A DNA stretch of 64,000 bases, taken from the NCBI GenBank assembly GCA_044464765.1, contig JBIQKZ010000009.1, positions 62,001-126,000 on the forward strand. Direction: 5' to 3'. This DNA comes from JBIQKZ01 sp044464765. Its GTDB lineage: Bacteria; Pseudomonadota; Gammaproteobacteria; Burkholderiales; Burkholderiaceae_B. The position numbers were made by a program, and so were the translations under genes. The notes under the pieces are model-generated. The model worked only from the letters and a program-made list of their open reading frames with translations. It was not told the origin of the DNA and did not search any database. Shown here piece after piece: positions 9,801 through 17,700 of the stretch (positions are counted from its first letter, which is position 1; every line of letters begins with the position of its first letter).

Positions 9801-11865
9801 GCATGTCAACCGCGACAGCCTTGACGACCAGGTCCGCTTTGGTGAATAGGTCGCCTGCAGCAATGGCTTTCCAGCTCTTGAGGTCTGCCTTATTTTTTTT
9901 TCTCAGTGCTGCGGCGATAGCTTTATCGTCGCCGGACAGTGCGGTGTAGGCCGCATCCGGTATACCGTGCTCCAACACCTGTGGGTCGAGTACACCTAAC
10001 AGCGCATCGCCTACCCGCAGGTGATGGTCCACGAAGGACAACGGACGGTCTGGTGTATAGGCTTCGAGCCACAGTGCAGTTTTGGCCAGTTGAATGGCCA
10101 TTGGGTTCTTGTCTACACCAAAGATGCAGCGGCTCACCACATCGCGAAGCGCATGTCGATAGTCAGAGGGAGTCGGCGCACCGCCTTCTCTCTCCGCTGC
10201 CGCTCGGTGCAATGCCACCTCATCTGCAAGGCGCCGTGCGGCCGCAAGAAGAAAGTGACCGCTGCCGCATGCCGGGTCGCAAACAGTCAGTTCGAGTAAT
10301 GCATCGACAGGGCGTTCGGGATTGTCGCGTACCGTATCGGCAATAACTGGTTCCAGCGCAGTTTTTATTAGCTCTTGAACAAGACTGTCTGGGGTGTAAT
10401 AGCTGCCCGTGAGTTTGCGAGTATTCCCCTTGGTGCTGCCTTTGCTGTCCTCGTCGCCAACAAAAGTGAGGCGTGCTGCACTTGGTTGGGACAGCATTTG
10501 CAGGTCAGGAACAAGTTCCAACAAGCTTTCATAAACGCTGCCTAGTTCCTCAGGGCCCATGTCACGGTAGTTCACCCGTGTCAGGTTGCCAGAGGCCCGG
10601 AACCAGCCGAGCTCGAATACAGCAGCCAACAACCAGCGGTTTTCCAGGTGAGCGCTGTCGAGCTGCGTGCACTGGTCAGTGGCGAAAAGGCCTCCCAAAG
10701 CAGGTAAGCCGAGTTGTGGCTCTCCCCCGGCAAGGGAACGGAAGGTAACGGTCAGTGCCTGCCAGAGGTCCGAATGTCGGTCATGTTGGCTGCGACGTAT
10801 TGCCCGCTCCCGCAGCCAAGTCATAGAGTATCCGGTTAAATACCGCTGCTGGACTTCTTGTGACGCGTCTGGTGTGAAAATTAACGGCTTGCCGCCGTCG
10901 ACACGGTCTTCAACAGTAGACAGGAAAATAAGCCGATAGACTAAGCGTAGCAACTCTTCGAAGAAAGCTTGGTGGATTAATGCGCCGTCTCCGTCCATCT
11001 GCTGTAGGGCTGCACGAAGTTGCCCATTGGCAGGGTGGGATAGAAATCCGGTACCCAGCGCACGCAAGGCTTCGGCAACTTGATAACGGAGGTTGGTTCT
11101 TACTGTTTCGCCAACCGCAAGGCCGGTTTCTCGCCAGCGCTCCCAAATACAATTAGTGGGTTCACCGGGAGGGTGGCTGAAACGGCTCCCATGCGCTACG
11201 AGCCAGAACGCAGTGAAGTCGGGCAGAAGCTCTTCGGTGAAGAGCGCCTCCAGGTCGATTTCGACATAGGCGGGGCGGGTGAGGCTTGGGTTATCCCGCA
11301 AAATGCGCAGCTTCAACCCATTGGTGACAATCGCCCATAAGGAGGTGTCAGTGGCATTGAGTGCTTCTTGCGCCAACATGTACGGGCTACGGCGGCGCAC
11401 CTTTCCTGTATCCGGGTGCGCCTCTCCATATCGCTCTGCTGGCGTATCCAGAGGGTGGTCGTGGGCAGCAAAGACCAAGGGGACAGTCCCTTGCTCTGCG
11501 GCATGCCCGATTGCATAACTGCGGCCATTGCTTTCTATGGGGGCGCTTGGTTCAGGATTTGCAAAGTGCAGAACATCGCGCATCAGCGGCAGCAAAAATT
11601 CCCGGATTGTGACTTCATGGGCGTTGACGTCGGCGCGCATGCGCAGCACCTGAAAATCTTTCCAAAGGGTCAGGGCAATCTTGAAGTCGCGGCCTATCTC
11701 GTCACGTAGCTTCAGGCCTTTGGGAATGCGGTAGTGGTGCTCTGCCTGTTCAGTAGAACCCGGGTCAGCCAAAGTAGTGAGACGGGTGAGTTCATCGGCG
11801 GGGATGAGCCCGCCTTCAATACGAAGGGCGCGGTACGCCAGCGTGGTGATTTTCTTGCGGGTCAT
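6892..11865 (-). CDS. Eco57I/PglX-type adenine-specific DNA methyltransferase, very large
   Basis: This 1657-aa protein is a predicted N6-adenine methyltransferase. TGSYYTPD marks the start of the Eco57I/PglX-like core, CDPACGSGHF is the SAM-binding motif I (near residue 530), and GNPPWERIK is catalytic motif IV (near 793). The long N-terminal part (~480 aa) and C-terminal part (~600 aa) probably hold target recognition and accessory helical domains; no PD-(D/E)XK nuclease motif was obvious. ATG 11865 (reads MTRKK) is preferred over an upstream in-frame start at 11928, because it lies 4 nt after the SNF2 gene stop. The upstream start would overlap that gene by 59 nt. In DISARM class 1 a methyltransferase of this type (DrmMI) marks self DNA; the same role is inferred here. 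Confidence 0.88.
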   Translation of the reverse strand: MTRKKITTLAYRALRIEGGLIPADELTRLTTLADPGSTEQAEHHYRIPKGLKLRDEIGRDFKIALTLWKDFQVLRMRADVNAHEVTIREFLLPLMRDVLHFANPEPSAPIESNGRSYAIGHAAEQGTVPLVFAAHDHPLDTPAERYGEAHPDTGKVRRRSPYMLAQEALNATDTSLWAIVTNGLKLRILRDNPSLTRPAYVEIDLEALFTEELLPDFTAFWLVAHGSRFSHPPGEPTNCIWERWRETGLAVGETVRTNLRYQVAEALRALGTGFLSHPANGQLRAALQQMDGDGALIHQAFFEELLRLVYRLIFLSTVEDRVDGGKPLIFTPDASQEVQQRYLTGYSMTWLRERAIRRSQHDRHSDLWQALTVTFRSLAGGEPQLGLPALGGLFATDQCTQLDSAHLENRWLLAAVFELGWFRASGNLTRVNYRDMGPEELGSVYESLLELVPDLQMLSQPSAARLTFVGDEDSKGSTKGNTRKLTGSYYTPDSLVQELIKTALEPVIADTVRDNPERPVDALLELTVCDPACGSGHFLLAAARRLADEVALHRAAAEREGGAPTPSDYRHALRDVVSRCIFGVDKNPMAIQLAKTALWLEAYTPDRPLSFVDHHLRVGDALLGVLDPQVLEHGIPDAAYTALSGDDKAIAAALRKKNKADLKSWKAIAAGDLFTKADLVVKAVAVDMLADDTPDDIATKKAAWDEAKDAAHRSALARLADTYVAAFLAPKLADTAEQIPMSGYLWGIFSNQAPKSDMEEAAQHLCRAYSVFHWWLAFPQVAANGGFSVMLGNPPWERIKLQEEEFFASRSPLVATAKNKTERGQRIEWLRDGVLLHNLNPDLEHAEGLAPPNKAEMTLYRAFIAARRGAEAASLFAHDGRRYPLTGVGDVNTYALFAETFLQATSPFGRAGFIVPTGIATDDSTKAYFGHIASHGKLAFLYDFENSEAVFPAVHRSYKFSLLTLGTVPQAEFVCFATQVSHLNDPRRRFRLAPDEFSLINPNTRTCPVFRSERDAELTKKLYRAAPVLIRESQVDSEGKLLENELNPWGIRFQTMFHMSNDSGLFLDKPDAANCLPLYEAKMIHQFDHRWATYIGAPDKPGGVEITDVNVKQKAEPGYTVRPRYWVTEREVLARIAPVPARVARAWLAWHTAAASSPAQNEALAELLQGLATWVAGELFARLAGEPEVLQENGQTGWPQQRALPHIVPTQDQLKARFEPLSAALLGTGLTTKKALAEFPKWALQNINVRLSEAELGTLGQVLHQTPMAEKLLDLMDGWLDTRSPQWLFGFRNIARSTDERSFIATVVPRLGVGHSMPLYHVNTPPDFAAALLGMQSSLPFDYVVRQKLGGTNMTFGYVKQFPTLPPDHFQQRNLDFIVPRVLELTYTAHNLTPWADELAAYDPRPISEQGKPFVWNSERRAQLRAELDAYYACLYSLTKDELRYILDPAEIMGLDYPSETFRVLKNNEIREFGEYRTQRLLLEAWDRLSEMLAQDPPLVPSAPVQYSPQGYIRNEEEAKLAGLLIALVERHPNGCSVAELQAFLARSTGPDEYLKSAEWQRLKALTEQVGVATLSLLERVRPIIQRLVAVSALVRESRGVESFYKRGDGALPRDVSLLAEHTDIARLLCDAESRRLAAESAAADSHSVAPSATGTR

Positions 11866-11869
11866 GATG

Positions 11870-14722
11870 TCAGACTGCCTCGCCTCGGCTGGCACCGTCC
11901 GGGACCAACACATACACACCCATGACATCCACGGGCAGACTCGCGGTTACTTGATAGGTACCTTTTCCGTCCGATGCCTCACGAACACGCCGATGGTCTT
12001 GCAGCAGTTCCTGAGCACGCGCCTTTGCAATGGCCTCCAGCTGCGGCTGACATGCATGGAGTCCATCCAGCGCGGACTGCAATTGGCGGTCGCGCAAAGC
12101 TGCTGGCATATTCCTGGTTGCTTCCGCCCCCAGCAGCTCTCGTGTTTGCAATGCGGAAAGTACGTCGAAATCACTTGCCCCCACACTAGCTACAGCGACA
12201 GACTCCTCGCACAGAATGAGCCGTGTCTGCGACCCATGTGTCACGGTGAGTTGATGACGCATGCGAAGCAAGAGAACGGTTGTTTTGAGCTCTACATTGC
12301 CGACAAACGCAGCGCCGGCACGTGCGACCTCGATATCATCGTTAGCGTCGACTTCCGCATCGAGTGCCCGCTCAAGCAGAATATCTGCCAATACCACTAC
12401 AAGTGGGTGAGTGCGCTGAATGAACATCGCACCTGGCGCGGCAGGTTGATGGAAATCGATACGGAGAATTCCGTCGATACCTTCCGTATTCAACCGCTCA
12501 CGAATTGGCGCTGGTAGATGTTTGGTCAACAGCTTGAAATACCCTCGAACAGGCTCAAGCGGAGCGCCGAGCTTTGTGAGGGCGCGGCTGACGAAACGTT
12601 CAACATCATCCTCGCTACCCAAAACGGCTGCTGATTTCCTCCATTCGGGCAGCACGTCTTCGGGTTTTAGACGACGCTGAGCGAAGATGGAGCGATTCTG
12701 CTTGGCCCTCTCCTTCGCGCTTTGCCAGACCAAGTCAATTTGCTTTGCTGGTTCGCCAAACAAATCGAGTTGGGATTGCGCATTGAGGGTTTCACCTTTG
12801 CGCAGCAACACGGCATTGAGCAGGGCTTGCGTGAGCTTGCCCTCGTCGTCCGGCATGGGGACAAGCACGCCCAGCTCTTTGCGAATGCTTTCAGCCTTAC
12901 GCAAGATGACTTGCAGGACGGCGCCATCCACGGGGTTATTTTCGCCGTACAGCATGGTGCTGCGGACTTCAGGGACTTTCTGTCCGAAGCGGTCTACACG
13001 CCCCTCACGCTGTTCGTGACGCGTTGGGTTCCAGCTAAGGTCATAGTGCACGACTGCAGTGAAGAGGTTCTGTAGGTTAATCCCTTCTGATAAGCAGTCG
13101 GTTGCGACCAGAATGCGTGTTTCACTCTCGCCTAATTGCTCAACGGCTGCTTCGCGTTCTCCGGGTGTGAGCTCGCCAGTCACTGCCTCAACAGCGGCGT
13201 GCTTGAATTTGTCTTTCAGATAGGATGCCAAATAGTGCGCGGTGGCGATATAGCGGCAAAACACCACTGGTTGGAAGCCGTCTTTCAGCAAGAGCGTAAG
13301 GTGCTCTTGCAGCACGGCTAATTTGGGGTCGTTTTTGCTGCCGGCCAGCGCCTCAGCAGCGGTAATCAGCTCCTGAAGTCGTTCGGAGTCTTCAGTCTGC
13401 GATGCAGGCTCGATATCGTCGGTGGAAAGCGCATCGTCAACACCATCAAGTACGCGGTCGCTGGCCTGTAGCTCCAGCTCTTCCAAAGACACGGTTTCAG
13501 TTTCGGTACGCTCGGATTGCACGCCATGCAGCCGGGTACGTAACGAATTGACGGCCGCCGCAGGTGATGAAGATATACAGCGAAGCAAGGCAAGTGCTGC
13601 CCACCAGTTCATGCGCTGGTCGCGAAGCCCTTGACCCTCCGCACGTTCAACGAGTTCACGGGCGTAGGCTAAGACATCGTCAAAGAGCTGTCCCCATGCA
13701 CCGGTCAGGCGATAGGTCTCCTCTGCAGTCTTTCGCTCTGGGAACATCGACGTGTCTTGCCATTCCGCGATGTCTGGTCGGCGCCGTTGAACGAAGTGGC
13801 GCGATAAGTCCTCTCGCAGGTCCGTTCGCTGGGTGCTGGGTAAGTCCTTGAGTTGCGTGAAGTCGCTGCGCAGCAACCCCAGCAGGTTGAAGAAAGCCTC
13901 GTCGTCGCCGCTGTGAGGGGTCGCTGTCAGTAGAACCATGTGGCGTTCATCGTCTTCCGCCAGGCTTTTGAGCAGTTGATAACGCTGCTGGCGGCCGTGC
14001 CCGCTATGCGTGCATGTATGGGCTTCGTCCACAATGACAAATTCGGGGCAGAAGCGCTGAAATGCTTCGCGTCGGCGGTCCGACTTGATGTAGTCCAGGC
14101 TGACGACGGTAAAGGGATGGGCATCAAACAAAGAGGTGCCTGGCGGGAGGTTGCGCTCCAGACGGTCGGCGGTGTTCGACCGAACCACCACCGCATGAAT
14201 GTGGAAGCGTTCGGCCAACTCGCGTTGCCACTGCTCGCACAAATGTGGAGGGCAGAGCACGGCGATTCTCTCAACTTCTCCACGGTCGAGCAGCTCACGA
14301 GCAATAAGCGCCCCTTCAATCGTCTTACCGATACCAACGTCGTCAGCGATGAGCAGACGCACGGTAGGCAGCTTCAAGGCCATGAGCAAAGGGACAAGCT
14401 GGTACGCCCTGGGTTCGACTGCGATGTTGCCAAAGCTGCGGAAAGGGCCTGCACCACTACGCAGCTTCAGCTGAAGAGCGTCCAGCAGCAGCTGGCTGGC
14501 GGAATGGTTGCGCGCTTGAGCCACGGTCGGCCAAGGAAAAGTCGCCGGTCGAACTGTATCTGGGCGCTCTAAGGGCAGGTAAATCAGCGTTTCATCGTGT
14601 TCAGCGCCCCCAAGCGGACGTAGGTGCAGTGTCACTGCATCCGACTTGGGCAGCACAATCCACTCGCGGCCGCGAGCCGAGATGAGGCTGCCTGGGTGAA
14701 ACTCTGGCTGGGGTGCGTTCAT
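11870..14722 (-). CDS. SNF2-family helicase, DrmD-like
   Basis: This 950-aa superfamily 2 ATPase has Walker A DVGIGKTIEG near residue 128, a DEAH box (IVDEAHTC) near 230, motif III LLTATPHSGDD near 270, and helicase C motifs SEGINLQN (~547) and REGRVDRFGQ (~578). The PHSGD form after TATP is typical of the DISARM helicase DrmD and related SNF2-like proteins. The gene begins 3 nt after the stop of the large helicase gene and ends 4 nt before the methyltransferase start, so tight co-translation is likely. It probably translocates on dsDNA together with the neighbouring methyltransferase. The DrmD assignment is by motif and neighbourhood, not by search. Confidence 0.87.
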   Translation of the reverse strand: MNAPQPEFHPGSLISARGREWIVLPKSDAVTLHLRPLGGAEHDETLIYLPLERPDTVRPATFPWPTVAQARNHSASQLLLDALQLKLRSGAGPFRSFGNIAVEPRAYQLVPLLMALKLPTVRLLIADDVGIGKTIEGALIARELLDRGEVERIAVLCPPHLCEQWQRELAERFHIHAVVVRSNTADRLERNLPPGTSLFDAHPFTVVSLDYIKSDRRREAFQRFCPEFVIVDEAHTCTHSGHGRQQRYQLLKSLAEDDERHMVLLTATPHSGDDEAFFNLLGLLRSDFTQLKDLPSTQRTDLREDLSRHFVQRRRPDIAEWQDTSMFPERKTAEETYRLTGAWGQLFDDVLAYARELVERAEGQGLRDQRMNWWAALALLRCISSSPAAAVNSLRTRLHGVQSERTETETVSLEELELQASDRVLDGVDDALSTDDIEPASQTEDSERLQELITAAEALAGSKNDPKLAVLQEHLTLLLKDGFQPVVFCRYIATAHYLASYLKDKFKHAAVEAVTGELTPGEREAAVEQLGESETRILVATDCLSEGINLQNLFTAVVHYDLSWNPTRHEQREGRVDRFGQKVPEVRSTMLYGENNPVDGAVLQVILRKAESIRKELGVLVPMPDDEGKLTQALLNAVLLRKGETLNAQSQLDLFGEPAKQIDLVWQSAKERAKQNRSIFAQRRLKPEDVLPEWRKSAAVLGSEDDVERFVSRALTKLGAPLEPVRGYFKLLTKHLPAPIRERLNTEGIDGILRIDFHQPAAPGAMFIQRTHPLVVVLADILLERALDAEVDANDDIEVARAGAAFVGNVELKTTVLLLRMRHQLTVTHGSQTRLILCEESVAVASVGASDFDVLSALQTRELLGAEATRNMPAALRDRQLQSALDGLHACQPQLEAIAKARAQELLQDHRRVREASDGKGTYQVTASLPVDVMGVYVLVPDGASRGEAV

Positions 14723-14725
14723 AAC

Positions 14726-17700
14726 TTAGTTCCTGCCAGGACCGAAGAGGTCCACATTGTTCTTGAAGATGTCAGGCCAGGCAGCCGTAGACTTCGGGAA
14801 CCGAACGACCAGATAGCCTAGCTCGTCGAGCCTTCGATTGATGTCGTTATCTATCTGCTTCTGGCTTTCTGTGTCGTGATGCGGGCCATCAATGAATACA
14901 GCCAAGTGAAGGTCATCGTAGAAAAAGTCGACGCAAGTGCTGGCTGCGGCGATGATATGTTGACCACGGTCTGGCTTGCGGTAGCCTTTCTCCGTCACGT
15001 GAGCGAGCCAGGCTTGTTCTAGGGAGCTACCGGCTGTTCGCGTGAGTTCTGCGTCGTGCTGTTCTGGTTCTCGACCTAATGAGCCTTGAGTGGTGTTTGC
15101 CGCTGACAACCTACACAGAATATCCAGCAACAAGCCGCTTGCTTCTTTGTCTTTACGGTCAATGAGTGTGTGGTCAGGTTGGTTGTAATACGAGAGCAAG
15201 CAGCGATAGCACCCGGCTTCGCAAAGCGGGTTGCCTTCATGGTCAAGTTCCTCGACTAATGACTGGCTTTGCCAAGGTTGACCTTGGGTTGGGGGCAGGA
15301 AGTGCATAACTTCCAACGCGTGTGCGGCCACCGCAGCCAGGGCGTTCGGTTCTGTCGCGATACGAGTCAGAACGCCCGCCCCGCCTTCAGCTGCTTCGAA
15401 GAACAGGATAGATTGTCGATTGTCCCGCGTGGGCAATGGCTCGGCCATCAATTCGCTTTCTTCGAGTTGATAAACCGCTTCTATGCCACGCTTGAGCGCG
15501 TATTGCAGGGTGGTCAGCGTTTCGGGCGCCAAGCCTCCCAACTGTAGGTGCGGGCGGACAATGAGAATGTTGCGCCGGTCTTCAACGTAAGGAACGATAC
15601 GCTGTGGTGGAGTTCTATCGGGGGGGGCATCGGTCTCAACTTCAGGCTCGCCATTTCCGTCATCTACGCCACCAACCCAATGTCCGGTGACAGGATTCAT
15701 CATGAAGCCTTGAGACTTCTTCTCCTTGCGCCGGCGCCAGCCAAAATTCATACGCCAAACGGTCGCTGCGGGGCCGTACTGCATCTCTAGCAACGGGCCA
15801 TGGCCGTCTTCGACCAGTGTTGTGACCATCTGGAGCTTGCCTTCCACTTCTGCAAACTGGAGTGTGGTTTGCATCTCATAGCCTTGACGCACACGCTCTT
15901 CTTCATTGGCGGTAATGCGTTCGGCCCGCTTGGTGGAGACGTTCTCGATGCGATACAGGTTTTTCACCTCCTGCGCGTCCCCTAACGATGCGCCGCAGGA
16001 AATGCAGCGGTCGGCATCGCGCTGAGAGCGGAAATGACCGTAACCGCAGGCGGGACAAAGCCTTGCCACTTCAGTGGGCAAGCGTGCGCCGTCTGTGACT
16101 TGGTCCTGACCAGTGATGGTCAGGAGGGCTTTCGTCACCCGATACTGGCTGCCCTCATGGTAGATAAGGCTGTAAGGCCCGAATTCGCCAAGAGCGAGGA
16201 AACGTGGACGAGAAAGGAAGCTTTCTCGTCCGATATGGCCTCGACGGGCCGGTAAGTAAGCCAGCAGGGGTAAACGCGGGAAATTGTAGCCAGGCAGAAA
16301 GCCTTGGCTAGCCATATATCGGTAGGTGTAAAAGTCGCTGTTAAATGCGCTATCTCCGGCAAGTAACAGGTCGCGCTGCTTGCGCGCCTCGTTGTGCCGT
16401 TGTTGTGCCTCGCGACGCTCCCGTTCGCTCGCCGCCGGGTTGTTTTCAATCTTGAAATTCAAATCAATAGCGTGTGCGGTGGCGCTATAGAGGTCACGCC
16501 ACCGTTGGAGTGCTGTATCGAACTCTACGTATGCACGGGCAAACACACTGTCCGCCCATTTGTCACTGAACCATGGGGCTTTCTGAGGAGTAAGCTCGCT
16601 CTCAAGCATGCTCAAAACCTTGAGGCCGCGTTGATGAGCACGTCGTTTAGCCTCCGGTTTATCCAGGTCTGACGCTATCTCCGGGGTGATGGGCAGCCTT
16701 TCCGGTTCATTCATATCCAAGAGGTCGCGGACACTGTTCCCCAGTTTTTTACCTGTTTCTGCAAGCCAGATAGCATGCATGTGACTCTTGATGAGTTCCA
16801 GGTTGGCCAAATCAAGCGTCGGTGCATTCACTTGACCATGCACCATGCGCACCGGGTCGCGGAAGTAGTATTGGTCGTGCGGGCTTTGTGATGCGCAATA
16901 CGTAATGACCAAGGCCGGCTGGCCTGCCCGACCTGCTCGCCCACTACGCTGTGCATAGTTGGCAGGCGTTGGTGGCACATTGCGCATGTAAACCGTATTC
17001 AGCGAAGAAATATCGACGCCCAGCTCCATGGTCGGTGAACAGAACAGCACCGGCAGCCATTCCAGTTCCGTTCCTTTCTTAGCTTGCCATTCTTTCCTAT
17101 CTTTTTCAGTAAAGCGGAAGCGGGCTTCGCGCTCGAGTCTATCTTCTTGCTCCACTTGGGCCGTGTGTTCGCGGGCCTCAAAATCGAAAAGTTGATGGAC
17201 CGGGTTGGCGAGCAATGAAGCGATGTTCTGATAAAGACCGCGGAAGAATATGTTGTCATCCGCTTGACGGGCGCTTTGTCCCGTACCTGCCGCCCAAATC
17301 AGGGTAGAGCCATTCAGTTGCCAGCCGGTTAGGCCGACATCGGTCTCTTCCTTGCGGACGAGTCCATAGGATTCTGCTGCCTTCAGCAATGCAGCGATAA
17401 GTTCCGGATAAGTCTGGTCGTTGATTTGTTTGTAATACGGGTTGGCGCCGCCCCAGGTGCTGCCTCTGCGCAGCTCTCTGCCAAGACGGGAGCGGCTGGA
17501 GCCGACAACCAGAAAATCGTCTACGTTTTGTCTACGTCCCCTGCGGTCAGTTTCCTCGCGAGGGCGCGTGGTGACAAACCATTTGGCAGGCTGCGGGCGC
17601 TCGTCTTCGGTGAAGCCCCAGGGTTCGGACAAATTTGCGTAGCTCTGGGTGCGTAGTTGTTCAAGTTCGGTGCGGTCAAGGTAGCGTGTCGCGATACAAA

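Noticed and set aside
13940..14572. Open frame of 210 codons on the plus strand
   Set aside because: It is antisense to the conserved ATPase motifs of the SNF2-like helicase.
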